Source: Streptomyces sp. GQFP
GTDB taxonomy: Bacteria; Actinomycetota; Actinomycetes; Streptomycetales; Streptomycetaceae
DNA: 64,000 nt
NCBI RefSeq assembly: GCF_021545335.1
Contig: NZ_CP089312.1
Location: 1,550,001-1,614,000 of the forward strand
Direction of reading: 5' to 3'
This document shows positions 42,504 through 51,152 of the stretch, in pieces. Each line of letters opens with the position of its first letter. The stretch's first letter is position 1. The position numbers were made by a program, and so were the translations under genes. Under the pieces are notes generated by a model, which was not told where the DNA came from, did not search any database, and worked only from the letters and a program-made list of their open reading frames with translations.

Positions 42504-43016
42504 ATGCAGTTCGGCCGCACCTACGAAGAGTTCACAGTCGGCGACGTCTATCGGCACTGGCCCGGGAAGACGGTCACGGAGTACGACGACCACCTCTTCT
42601 GTCTCCTGACGATGAACCACCACCCGCTCCACATGGACGCCAACTACGCGGAGAACACGACCGACTTCGGCAAGAACGTCGTGGTCGGCAACTACATCTA
42701 CTCCCTGCTCCTGGGCATGTCCGTGCCGGACGTGTCGGGCAAGGCGATCGCGAACCTGGAGATCGAGTCGCTGAAGCACGTGGCGCCGACCTTCCACGGC
42801 GACACGATCTACGGCGAGACGACGGTCCTCGACAAGACGCCCTCCCGGTCGAAGAACGACCGCGGGATCGTGTACGTCGAGACCAAGGGCTACAAGCAGG
42901 ACGGCACGCTGGTCTGCGTGTTCCGTCGCAAGGTGATGGTGCCCACCGAGACGTACATCAAGGAGCGCGGCGGCGAACAGCCCGGCCGGCCCCAGCTCAA
43001 GGAGCAGGAGAAGTAG
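42504..43016 (+). CDS. MaoC family hydratase (probable mesaconyl-CoA hydratase)
   Basis: The 170-residue hot-dog protein starts FGRTYEEFTVGDVYRHWPGKTVTE. It has the MaoC region FCLLTMNHHPLHMDANYAEN, where the D and H fit the hydratase motif, and VVGNYIYSLLLGMS. In this operon it should hydrate mesaconyl-CoA to methylmalyl-CoA. It is about half the length of the double-hot-dog Rhodobacter enzyme, so it probably works as a dimer. The ATG at 42504 follows GGAGG (42491-42495). Confidence 0.85.
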   Translation: MQFGRTYEEFTVGDVYRHWPGKTVTEYDDHLFCLLTMNHHPLHMDANYAENTTDFGKNVVVGNYIYSLLLGMSVPDVSGKAIANLEIESLKHVAPTFHGDTIYGETTVLDKTPSRSKNDRGIVYVETKGYKQDGTLVCVFRRKVMVPTETYIKERGGEQPGRPQLKEQEK

Positions 43017-43018
43017 CC

Positions 43019-44224
43019 ATGGCGCGACTCGCCCAGACCGCCGGTCTGACCGACATCCAGCAGGAGATCCTGTCCACGGTCCGGGACTTCGTGGACAAGG
43101 AGATCATCCCGGTCGCGACCGAGCTGGAGCACCGCGACGAGTATCCGCAGCAAATCGTCGACGGCCTCAAGGAGTTGGGCCTGTTCGGCCTGATGATCCC
43201 CGAGGAGTACGGCGGTCTGGGCGAGTCGCTCCTGACGTACGCGCTGTGCGTCGAGGAGATCGCGCGTGGCTGGATGTCGGTCTCCGGGATCATCAACACG
43301 CACTTCATCGTGGCGTACATGCTCAAGCAGCACGGCACGCAGGAGCAGAAGGACCACTTCCTGCCGAAGATGGCGGCCGGTGAGATCCGGGGCGCGTTCT
43401 CGATGTCGGAGCCGGCGCTCGGCTCGGACGTGTCGGCCATCACCTCCAAGGCGGTCCGGGACGGTGACGAGTACGTCCTCAACGGGCAGAAGATGTGGCT
43501 GACGAACGGCGGAACGTCCACTCTGGTCGCCGTACTCGTCCGAAGTGACGAAGGACACCCGGAGGGGACCGCGCCCCACAAGTCAATGACCACCTTCCTG
43601 GTCGAGAAGGAGGCGGGCTTCGGTGAGGTCCGGCCCGGGCTCACCATCCCGGGGAAGATCGACAAGATGGGTTACAAGGGTGTCGACACCACCGAACTCA
43701 TCATGGACGGACTGCGCATTCCGGCCAATCGCGTGCTCGGTGGCGCCACCGGCCGGGGTTTTTACCAAATGATGGACGGCGTCGAGGTGGGCCGCGTCAA
43801 CGTGGCCGCGCGTGGCTGCGGTGTCGCTCAGCGTGCGTTCGAACTGGGCGTCTCGTATGCCCAGCAGCGTCACACTTTCGGCAAGCCGATCGCCCAGCAC
43901 CAGGCGATCCAGTTCAAGCTGGCCGAGATGGCTACCAAGGTCGAGGCCGCCCATGCGATGATGGTGAACGCGGCACGCAAAAAGGACTCGGGAGAACGAA
44001 ACGACCTTGAGGCAGGGATGGCGAAGTACCTCGCCTCCGAGTACTGCAAAGAGGTCGTGGAGGACGCCTTCCGGATCCACGGCGGCTACGGCTTCTCCAA
44101 GGAGTACGAGATCGAGCGCCTCTACCGCGAGGCCCCGATGCTGCTGATCGGCGAAGGTACGGCCGAGATCCAGAAAATGATCATCGGGCGCAGGTTGCTC
44201 GAAGAGTACAAATTCCAGGGCTGA
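43019..44224 (+). CDS. Acyl-CoA dehydrogenase (probable methylsuccinyl-CoA dehydrogenase)
   Basis: The 401-residue flavoprotein has AFSMSEPALGSDVSAI for FAD/substrate, a C-terminal helical domain with IHGGYGFSKEYEIERLYRE, and the catalytic glutamate at about E379 in IGEGTAEIQ. Position in the operon points to methylsuccinyl-CoA to mesaconyl-CoA oxidation. It is shorter than the roughly 550-residue Rhodobacter Mcd, so a general short-chain acyl-CoA dehydrogenase remains possible. It begins two nt after the hydratase stop. Confidence 0.88.
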   Translation: MARLAQTAGLTDIQQEILSTVRDFVDKEIIPVATELEHRDEYPQQIVDGLKELGLFGLMIPEEYGGLGESLLTYALCVEEIARGWMSVSGIINTHFIVAYMLKQHGTQEQKDHFLPKMAAGEIRGAFSMSEPALGSDVSAITSKAVRDGDEYVLNGQKMWLTNGGTSTLVAVLVRSDEGHPEGTAPHKSMTTFLVEKEAGFGEVRPGLTIPGKIDKMGYKGVDTTELIMDGLRIPANRVLGGATGRGFYQMMDGVEVGRVNVAARGCGVAQRAFELGVSYAQQRHTFGKPIAQHQAIQFKLAEMATKVEAAHAMMVNAARKKDSGERNDLEAGMAKYLASEYCKEVVEDAFRIHGGYGFSKEYEIERLYREAPMLLIGEGTAEIQKMIIGRRLLEEYKFQG

Positions 44225-44234
44225 TTGTTCGGTT

Positions 44235-44269
44235 CGGGGTGTTTTCTTCGAGAAGAAGATCACACCCCG
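44235..44269 (+). terminator. Terminator of the ccr operon
   Basis: CGGGGTGT (44235-44242) pairs with ACACCCCG (44262-44269), and an inner TTCTTC/GAAGAA pairing (44244-44249, 44252-44257) extends the structure. It lies 10 nt after the dehydrogenase stop and separates the ccr operon from psd. Confidence 0.8.
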
Positions 44270-44393
44270 TCAGTACTCTTCAGCCGCCGACTCGGCTTCC
44301 TGGCTTACCCAGTTGTTGCTGTGAGCCGCTACGATCGCCGGAAAGCCGCCGTCCCCTGATACAGCGCGGCATCATCCGCTACGAAGGTCATCC

Positions 44394-45050
44394 ATGCCCC
44401 ACAGCCAAACCTCTGCACCTCGCGACAGCCTGGCAGGCGTACGCCTGGCGCGCGGAGCATCGCCGTGGCTCCTCCCGACCGTCGCCACCGCAGCCCTCAG
44501 CCTGGTACGCGCGCGCAAGTCCGGCGCCGCCAAGGCCGTGGCCGTACCCGCCACCGCGCTGGCGGCGGGCATGCTGTGGTTCTTCCGTGACCCCGAGCGC
44601 GAGATCACCCAGGGCCGGGTCATCTCTCCCGCCGACGGCGTGGTGCAGAGCATCATGCCGTGGAAGGACGGCCGCACCCGCGTCGCGATCTTCATGAGCC
44701 CGCTCAACGTACACGTCAACCGCGCGCCCCTCTCCGGCACGGTGACGTCCGTCGAGCACATCCCCGGCGGGTTCGTTCCGGCGTTCAACAAGGAGAGCGA
44801 GAACAACGAGAGAGTCGTCTGGCACTTCGACACCGAACTCGGTGACATCGAGATGATCCAGATCGCCGGTGCGGTCGCTCGCCGCATCGTCCCGTACGTC
44901 CCGCAGGGCACGAAGGTCGAGCAGGGCGACCGGATCGGCCTGATCCGCTTCGGCTCGCGCGTCGACATCTACCTCCCCGAGGGTGTCGAGGTCGCGGTCG
45001 AGGTCGGCCAGAAGACGGTGGCAGGGGTGACTCGCATTGACCGTGATTGA
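44394..45050 (+). CDS. psd: Phosphatidylserine decarboxylase proenzyme
   Basis: The 218-residue protein makes phosphatidylethanolamine from phosphatidylserine at the membrane. It has a hydrophobic N-terminal segment (about 43-63), the aspartate and histidine of the self-cleavage triad (D81 in SPADG, H107 in NVHVN), and the cleavage site G187-S188 (RFGSRVD). There the serine becomes the pyruvoyl cofactor. The GS form and short length are those of archaeal/actinobacterial-type Psd. It overlaps pssA by 14 nt. Confidence 0.95.
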   Translation: MPHSQTSAPRDSLAGVRLARGASPWLLPTVATAALSLVRARKSGAAKAVAVPATALAAGMLWFFRDPEREITQGRVISPADGVVQSIMPWKDGRTRVAIFMSPLNVHVNRAPLSGTVTSVEHIPGGFVPAFNKESENNERVVWHFDTELGDIEMIQIAGAVARRIVPYVPQGTKVEQGDRIGLIRFGSRVDIYLPEGVEVAVEVGQKTVAGVTRIDRD

Positions 45051-45894
45051 TCCCGAGACACAGGCCGGCTGGGTGCCGGAGGCCGACGAGGTGGGTGACG
45101 ACGAGGAGGAGATGCCCCTTTCTCTCCGCCTCTCAATAGCGGACACCCTCACCCTCGGCAACGCCACCTGCGGCTTCATGGCGGTGTACTTCACCACCAC
45201 CGGAATCCTGATCCCGCACCTCACCGGCAGTGACGAGTCGGGCATGGCCCGTCACTCGGCGGCGACCGCGGTGATCCTGATGCTCTGCGCGGCGGTCTTC
45301 GACCTCTTCGACGGTCTGGTAGCCCGCAAGCTGCGCTCCTCCCCCATGGGCGCCGAGCTGGACAACCTCTCCGACCTGATCAGCTTCGGTCTGGCACCGG
45401 CGTACTTCGTCCTGGTGTACGGCATGGTCGCGGACGACGCGTACCAGAAGGTGGCCGCGGTCGGTGCGATCGTCGTCCTGCTCGCGGTCGTGCTGAGGCT
45501 CGCGAGATTCTCCTGTGTGACGGTGAAGGACGGCACCTTCCAGGGCATGCCGAGTCCCTTCGGCGCCCTGACGGTCGTCTCGATCGTGCTCCTGGAGCTG
45601 CCGTTCGTGGCCACGCTCATGGCCATCGTCGGCACCGCCTGGCTGATGGTGAGCCGGGTCGAGTACCCGAAGCCGCGGGGTCCGCTCGCGGTCGCGATGC
45701 TCTCCTGGATCGTCGCCGCGATGGGTCTCCTGGCGGCCTGGGCCTTCGACGCCCCCGGCGGCCAGCTCCTCCTCCAGACCGGCTGCGCCCTGCAGCTCGT
45801 CCTGGGCGCGGTGATCCCACTCTTCGCCACGGCCCGCCGCGTGAACAACTTCCGCGGCAACCGCCGCGAGGCACGGGCGGCCCAGCTGCCGTAG
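45037..45894 (+). CDS. pssA: CDP-diacylglycerol-serine O-phosphatidyltransferase
   Basis: The 285-residue integral membrane enzyme makes phosphatidylserine for the adjacent Psd. The CDP-alcohol phosphotransferase motif is intact: D89, D92-G93, A96-R97, G105, D109 and D113 (FDLFDGLVARK...MGAELDNLSD). About seven hydrophobic helices follow the acidic N-terminal 28 residues. The start is a TTG at 45037 inside psd, with GGGGTGA upstream; a GTG two codons on is an alternative. The overlap with psd implies coupled synthesis. Confidence 0.93.
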   Translation: MTVIDPETQAGWVPEADEVGDDEEEMPLSLRLSIADTLTLGNATCGFMAVYFTTTGILIPHLTGSDESGMARHSAATAVILMLCAAVFDLFDGLVARKLRSSPMGAELDNLSDLISFGLAPAYFVLVYGMVADDAYQKVAAVGAIVVLLAVVLRLARFSCVTVKDGTFQGMPSPFGALTVVSIVLLELPFVATLMAIVGTAWLMVSRVEYPKPRGPLAVAMLSWIVAAMGLLAAWAFDAPGGQLLLQTGCALQLVLGAVIPLFATARRVNNFRGNRREARAAQLP

Positions 45895-45909
45895 CGGTAA
45901 TCGCTGTAT

Positions 45910-45946
45910 GGAGGGCCTCGAACCGGATGACGGTTCGGGGCCCTCC
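45910..45946. terminator. Bidirectional terminator
   Basis: A 16-bp stem (GGAGGGCCTCGAACCG 45910-45925 with 45931-45946, one G-T pair) encloses GATGA. It lies between the convergent ends of pssA and the ABC transporter operon. Confidence 0.88.
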
Positions 45947-45972
45947 GCGTTGTGCGTACGGCGTCTCGGCGG

Positions 45973-47244
45973 TCACTCGGCCGGCGAGTAGCCCTCCGCG
46001 ACGGACGACGCCTCGGACTCCCGTACGACCTTCATGCCGCCCGTGACGCTCTTGTCGGGCTGCAGGATGACGCTCTCCTTGGAGGAGGACGACTTCGGGT
46101 CGCTGAAGTCCTGCGGGCTGCCGAAGCCGACGTCGAACGCGTTGATCGTCAGCAGGGCCTTGTCCACACCCTCGCGGGTGAGGTCCTTGCTCGCGCAGGC
46201 CTTCTTCAGGGCCTCACCGAAGACGGAGACCGCCGTCCAGCCGGCCACCACGCCGTTGTCGAGCGAGTCGTCCGGGTACGCCGCCTGGTAGTCGGCCACC
46301 AGCTTCTTGGCCTCCGGGGTGTCCGCCCCGATGGGCAGGGACGGCGAGGCGACCCAGTAGTTCTTGGAGAGGGCCGGACCCGCCTGGGTGGCCAGGAGCT
46401 GCGGGGCGAAGGCCGAGTTGTTGCCGATGACCGGGACGTTGAAGCCGCCGGCCGCGGCCACGCCCACCAGCGAGGCCGCCTGGCGCGGTCCCGCGCTGAT
46501 CACAATCGCCTTGACGCCCGCCTGCTTCAGCGCGGCGACCTGGGCGGTCATGTCGTTGTCGGTCGGCTTGATCTTCTGCTCGACGACCGTCAGCCCCGAC
46601 TGCTCCGCCATGTACTTCGAACCGACCAGGGCGCTCTCGCCGTAGTCCCCCTCGAAGTAGACATGACCGATCTTGTCGCCCTTCTTGATCCCCTTCTCAT
46701 TGATCAAGAAGTCGACCGCATTGATCGTCTCAATGTCGTACGTGGATCCGATCACGCGTATGTACGGGCTGCCGAGCAGCGAGGCGGCCCACGCCTGTGG
46801 CAGCACGAGGACCTTGTCCTGGCCGTCGACGCGCTGTTTCACCGCCGCGACGAACGGCGAGCCGATGAACTGGGCGAACCCCAGCACGTCCGGTTCCAGC
46901 TCGGTGTAGCCGGAGACGGCCTTCTGCGGGTCGTAGCCGTGGTCGCGGACGGTGAGGGTCACCTGGCGCCCGCAGACGCCTCCGGCGGCGTTCAGCTGCT
47001 TCACGTACAGCTGCTGGGCCTGGGTGACGCTCTTGCCGAGGGTCGCGTAGACCCCGGTCATGTCGGTGAGCGCGCCGAGCGTGATCGTCTTGGCGGACAC
47101 TCCGACGTCGGTCTTGACGCCCCCCGCCGAGGCCGAGCCGCTGTCGCCCCCGTCGTCGTCCTTGGCCTTGGAGCTGCACCCGGCCACCGCCAGCAGCACG
47201 GCGAGCGCGCCCGCAGCGGCTCGGGCCGTGTATCTCGTGGTCAT
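45973..47244 (-). CDS. Branched-chain amino acid-type ABC transporter substrate-binding lipoprotein
   Basis: The 423-residue protein has a lipoprotein signal with lipobox LAVAGC (cysteine 23). The periplasmic-binding fold of the LivK family follows: ITLGALTDMTGVYATLGKS, FGVC-like NAAGGVCGRQV, and ISAGPRQAASLVG. It is tethered outside the membrane and delivers ligand to the permease. The ligand may be a branched-chain amino acid, amide or aromatic acid; the sequence does not decide. Unusually, it is the last gene of its operon. Its start overlaps the permease stop in ATGA. Confidence 0.92.
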   Translation of the reverse strand: MTTRYTARAAAGALAVLLAVAGCSSKAKDDDGGDSGSASAGGVKTDVGVSAKTITLGALTDMTGVYATLGKSVTQAQQLYVKQLNAAGGVCGRQVTLTVRDHGYDPQKAVSGYTELEPDVLGFAQFIGSPFVAAVKQRVDGQDKVLVLPQAWAASLLGSPYIRVIGSTYDIETINAVDFLINEKGIKKGDKIGHVYFEGDYGESALVGSKYMAEQSGLTVVEQKIKPTDNDMTAQVAALKQAGVKAIVISAGPRQAASLVGVAAAGGFNVPVIGNNSAFAPQLLATQAGPALSKNYWVASPSLPIGADTPEAKKLVADYQAAYPDDSLDNGVVAGWTAVSVFGEALKKACASKDLTREGVDKALLTINAFDVGFGSPQDFSDPKSSSSKESVILQPDKSVTGGMKVVRESEASSVAEGYSPAE

Positions 47245-48344
47245 CGTTCCTCCCCTGGATTACGTGCGACGCGGCGCCGGGCGGCCACCCTGACCAGCCC
47301 TCCCGGCAGGAAGAGCACCACCGCCACTACGGCGGCGCCGTACAGGTACCTGGACGCCTCGCCCGGTGCGATCCCGCCCGTGCCCGGGGCGGAGACCAGG
47401 GGCAGCGCGTCGCTGTAGCGGGTCAGCAGCTGGGGCAGGAGCGAGACGAAGGCCGCGCCGATCACCGCCCCGGAGACCGAGCCGAGCCCGCCGATGACGA
47501 TCATGGCGAGGTACTCCAGCGAGAGCGTGATGCCGAAGTAGTCGGGCACGGTCCGCTGGAAGACGAGGGCGAGCAGCACACCGGCCAGCCCCGCGTACAT
47601 CGACGACAGGACGAAGACGGCGGCACGGTAGCGGGCCACGGGCACGCCGATCACTCCGGCGGCGATGCGGTGGTCGCGGATGGCGTTCATGGCCCGCCCG
47701 GGCCGCCCGCGCAGGACGCCACGGGCGAACAGCACGCAGCCGAGCAGGAGGACGAGTCCGGCGTACCAGAGCTTCTCGGCGGAGCCGAACGGCACGTTGG
47801 CGACGAGGAGTTCGCTGTCGTCGAAGGTGAGGCCGAAGAGGCTCAGCGGGGGTACGTCACGGCCGTTGAAGCCGCCGGTCAGCTCGCGGGCGTTGAACAG
47901 GACGTGCTGGCCGATGAAGATCAGGGCGATGGTGGCGATGCCGAGGTAGGGGCCTTGCAGGCGTCCGGCGATCGGGCTGAACAGGCCACCCGCGACCCCG
48001 GCGACGAGGGTGGCGAGCACGGCCGCGAGCCAGGTCGGCAGGCCGAGCCCGGTCAGTCCGTCACCGCCCTCCGCGGCGAACACGCAGTAGCTGTAGGCAC
48101 CGACCGCGAGGAAGAAGGCGTGGCCCATGGAGAGCTGGCCGGTGGCGCCGGTGAGGAGGTTGATGCCGATGGCGCCGATCGCGGCGGCCATGGCGAACAG
48201 CCCGGCCAGGAGCCAGAAGCGGTCCACGTAGAACGGGAGGGCGAGGAGCAGCAGGGTGCCCGCGGCAGCCGCGTACGTGCGCGCGTGCGGCGGTCGGAGT
48301 GTGCGCCGGGGCTTGGCCGCCGTGTCGGCGAGGACGTCAGACAC
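47241..48344 (-). CDS. Branched-chain amino acid-type ABC permease (LivM-like)
   Basis: The 367-residue membrane protein has 8-10 helices and the LivM signature regions GINLLTGATGQLSMGHAFF and YLAMIVIGGLGSVSGAVIGA. The GTG start at 48344 overlaps the LivH stop by 8 nt. It forms the channel with the LivH-like subunit. Confidence 0.92.
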   Translation of the reverse strand: MSDVLADTAAKPRRTLRPPHARTYAAAAGTLLLLALPFYVDRFWLLAGLFAMAAAIGAIGINLLTGATGQLSMGHAFFLAVGAYSYCVFAAEGGDGLTGLGLPTWLAAVLATLVAGVAGGLFSPIAGRLQGPYLGIATIALIFIGQHVLFNARELTGGFNGRDVPPLSLFGLTFDDSELLVANVPFGSAEKLWYAGLVLLLGCVLFARGVLRGRPGRAMNAIRDHRIAAGVIGVPVARYRAAVFVLSSMYAGLAGVLLALVFQRTVPDYFGITLSLEYLAMIVIGGLGSVSGAVIGAAFVSLLPQLLTRYSDALPLVSAPGTGGIAPGEASRYLYGAAVVAVVLFLPGGLVRVAARRRVARNPGEER

Positions 48345-49227
48345 GGGCCAGCTCCTTCGTGCCGAAGAGCCCGGCGGGCCGGACGAGGAGGATCGCGACC
48401 ATGACCAGGTAGGGCGCGAGGTCGCCGAGGCCGCGGCCCATGAAGGTCAGGTCGCTCTGGTAGCCGGTGGCGAGGGACTCGGTGACGCCGACGACCAGAC
48501 CGCCGACGAGGGCACCGGTCGTGGAGTCGAGGCCGCCGAGGATGGCGGCGGGGAAGGCCTTGAGCGCGGCGAGGGAGGTGGCCCGTTCCAGGCCCGGGGT
48601 CGGGAAGACGGTGAGGAACAGGGCGGCGACGGCCGCGAGTCCGCCCGCGACGGCCCAGGCGCCGAGCGAGACCCGGCCCAGCCTGACCCCCATGAGGGCG
48701 GCCGTCTCGCTGTTCTCGGCCGCCGCGCGCATCGCCACGCCCCAGGTGGTGTAGCGGAAGGCGAGCAGGAAGGCCGTGATGAGCAGGGCGGCGGCGACGA
48801 AGGCGGCGATCCGGGTGTGCGCGAGCGAGATCGGGCCGAGGGTGAGGACGGCGTCGCCCCAGGGATCTCCGAGCGCTAGGACGTCCGTGCCGAGGCGCCG
48901 GGTGAGTTCGGTGGTGAGCAGGATGTCGACGCCGATGGTGACGATGGCCAGCACGCTGTGGTCGTTGCCCCGGGAGCGGCGCATGACGAGGAACTCCACG
49001 GCGGCGCCGACGAGCGCGGCTCCGGCGATGCCCGCGAGGAGCGCGGGCCAGAAGCCGATGTCGTCGTGGAGGGACGCGGTGACATAGCCGCCCGCGAGCA
49101 GCAGCGAGGCGTGCGCGAAGTTGACGACCTCGGTGGCCCGGAAGATCACGACGAAACCCAGGGCGATGAGCGCGTAGACCGAGCCCATGGAGATCCCGTT
49201 GAGGAGCAGTTCGGCGAAGGTGCTCAC
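48337..49227 (-). CDS. Branched-chain amino acid-type ABC permease (LivH-like)
   Basis: The 296-residue membrane protein starts FAELLLNGISMGSVYALIAL, the usual LivH N-terminus, and has FPAAILGGLDSTTGALVGG in the cytoplasmic EAA-like loop. About eight helices are predicted. The GTG start overlaps the LivG-like ATPase stop by four bases, as expected for a tightly coupled operon. Confidence 0.92.
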   Translation of the reverse strand: MSTFAELLLNGISMGSVYALIALGFVVIFRATEVVNFAHASLLLAGGYVTASLHDDIGFWPALLAGIAGAALVGAAVEFLVMRRSRGNDHSVLAIVTIGVDILLTTELTRRLGTDVLALGDPWGDAVLTLGPISLAHTRIAAFVAAALLITAFLLAFRYTTWGVAMRAAAENSETAALMGVRLGRVSLGAWAVAGGLAAVAALFLTVFPTPGLERATSLAALKAFPAAILGGLDSTTGALVGGLVVGVTESLATGYQSDLTFMGRGLGDLAPYLVMVAILLVRPAGLFGTKELARV

Positions 49228-50039
49228 GGGGTGGCCTCCTCACCGAGATAGGCCCGTACGACCTCCGGGTCGTTCTGTACGTCCGCCGGGGCCCCGTCCG
49301 CGATCAGGCGCCCGAAGTCGAGCACTGTGACGGTGTCCGCGAGTCTCATCACCACCCCCATGTCGTGCTCCACCAGGACGATCGAGATGCCGAGGCTGTC
49401 GCGGACACCGGCGATGACGGCCGCGACCCGGCGCCGTTCGTCGGCGGTCATCCCGGCCACCGGTTCGTCGAGAAGCAGCAGCCGTGGCTCCATGCACAGG
49501 GCCCGGGCGAGTTCCGCGAGCTTCTGCAGCCCGTAGGGCAGGGAGCCGGCCGGGCGTCCCAGGTACCCCTCCAGGCCGACGAACTCGGCGATCTCCCGCA
49601 CGCGCGCGCGGTGCCGGCGTTCCTCGCGTGCCGCCGACGGCAGCCGGAGTCCGGCGGCGACGAAGCCGGTCCTGGTGAGCCGGTGGCGGCCGAGCAGCAG
49701 GCTGTCCTCGACGGTGGCGTGCGGCGGCAGGGCGAGGTTCTGGAAGATCCGGGCGACTCCGAGGGCGGCGATGCGGTGCGGGGGCATGCCGGTCAGTTCG
49801 TGCTCGCCGAAGCGGACGCTGCCGGAGGTGGCCCGGTAGACCCCGGACAGGACGTTGAAGCAGGTGGACTTGCCGGCGCCGTTGGGGCCGATCAGGGCGT
49901 GGACGGTGCCGGGATTGACGGTGAAGGTGACGTCGTCCAGGGCGAGGAGGCCGGCGAAGCGGACGGTGAGGTGGTCAACGTGGAGGGCGGGCACGGCGTG
50001 GGCGTCAATGGTGGACGGCGGCCCGTCAATGGTGGTCAA
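49224..50039 (-). CDS. Branched-chain amino acid-type ABC ATPase (LivG-like)
   Basis: The 271-residue ATPase has Walker A GPNGAGKST, Q-loop RIFQNLAL, Walker B LLLLDEPVAGM and switch histidine VEHDMGVV. The signature is degenerate (LPYGLQKLAELARAL), as is common in LivG. The TTG start at 50039 has GGAGGG about ten bases upstream, within the end of the LivF gene; a GTG at 49994 is a less likely start. Confidence 0.92.
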   Translation of the reverse strand: MTTIDGPPSTIDAHAVPALHVDHLTVRFAGLLALDDVTFTVNPGTVHALIGPNGAGKSTCFNVLSGVYRATSGSVRFGEHELTGMPPHRIAALGVARIFQNLALPPHATVEDSLLLGRHRLTRTGFVAAGLRLPSAAREERRHRARVREIAEFVGLEGYLGRPAGSLPYGLQKLAELARALCMEPRLLLLDEPVAGMTADERRRVAAVIAGVRDSLGISIVLVEHDMGVVMRLADTVTVLDFGRLIADGAPADVQNDPEVVRAYLGEEATP

Positions 50040-50045
50040 TGTGGA

Positions 50046-50954
50046 TCAACCCTCCCATCTGCTCAACCTCGGCATGGACGGGGTCAACCCGGGTGCAGCC
50101 GATCCACCCGTCGCGTCCATCGCCCGGGCCGCGTGCATCGCCCCGGCCGCATCCGCCGCCGCGTCCTCGTCCACCACGCCCAGATAGCGGCGCCGTACCT
50201 CGTCGGAGACGGCGAGTTCGGCGCAGGGGCCGGAGAGGGTGACCTCGCCGACCTCCAAGACGTACGCCTGCGTGGCCAGCCGCAGGGCCAGGGCGGCGTT
50301 CTGTTCGACGAGCAGGACGGAGGTGCCCTGGGTGTTGATCTCGCGCACGGTGTCGGCGATGCGCGCCGCCATCAACGGGGCCAGGCCCAGCGACGGCTCG
50401 TCGAGGAGCAGCACCTTGGGGGTAGCCATGAGGGCACGTGCGACGGCCAGCATCTGCTGCTCGCCGCCCGACAGCAGTCCCGCGCGCTGCTGGGCGCGGT
50501 CGGCGAGGACGGGGAACAGTTCATGGACGCGGCGCAGGGCGGCGGCCCGTTCCGTGCGTCCGCCGCGCGCGCCGAGGGCTCCGGCGCGCAGATTGTCGGC
50601 GACGGTCATCCGGGCGAACACCCGTCGCCCCTCCGGGACTTGGGACACCCCGGCGGCGACCACCCGGTCGGGGGCGAGCCCGTCGATCCGGCGTCCGCCG
50701 AGCGTGACGGTGCCGCCGGTCGTGGCCCCGCCCTGGAAGGAGAGGGTGCGGCTGATGGCGCGCAGCAGCGTGGACTTGCCGGCGCCGTTGCCGCCCAGCA
50801 CCGTCACAACGGCCGCCTCGGGCACCTCCAGCGACACCTGACGCAGGGCGCGCACGGGCCCGTACCCGACCGACAGATCCCGTACGACGAGATCGGCGCC
50901 GCCGGGGGATCCGCCTCCGGAACCACCCGCAGACCCCCTTGTTCCACCGCCCAT
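50046..50954 (-). CDS. Branched-chain amino acid-type ABC ATPase (LivF-like)
   Basis: The 302-residue ATPase has Walker A GGNGAGKST, signature LLSGGEQQM, Walker B VLLLDEPSLGLAP and VEQNAALAL, the LivF pattern. A glycine-rich head (about 20 residues) and an Ala/Asp-rich tail (about 45 residues) extend the core. The ATG at 50954 has GGAG eight bases upstream; a GTG seven codons earlier is possible. It is the first gene of the operon, divergent from the PucR-type regulator by about 200 nt. Confidence 0.9.
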   Translation of the reverse strand: MGGGTRGSAGGSGGGSPGGADLVVRDLSVGYGPVRALRQVSLEVPEAAVVTVLGGNGAGKSTLLRAISRTLSFQGGATTGGTVTLGGRRIDGLAPDRVVAAGVSQVPEGRRVFARMTVADNLRAGALGARGGRTERAAALRRVHELFPVLADRAQQRAGLLSGGEQQMLAVARALMATPKVLLLDEPSLGLAPLMAARIADTVREINTQGTSVLLVEQNAALALRLATQAYVLEVGEVTLSGPCAELAVSDEVRRRYLGVVDEDAAADAAGAMHAARAMDATGGSAAPGLTPSMPRLSRWEG

Positions 50955-51152
50955 GGCGTCCGCTCCCTCCCGCACACGCGTCCGGTGTGGCGCTCACCCC
51001 AGCACCGGGGCGGGCGTCCGTCCACGGGTCGCGGCCGAAACTCCGCCGAAACGTGGCCGGTGACCAGCGGACGCCACCGCCCGTTGTGCGCGAGCACAAC
51101 ACTGCGTGTCAGGGGCCTGCCGCAGGGGCGCGGCGGGTGGCATCCTCCGCTC

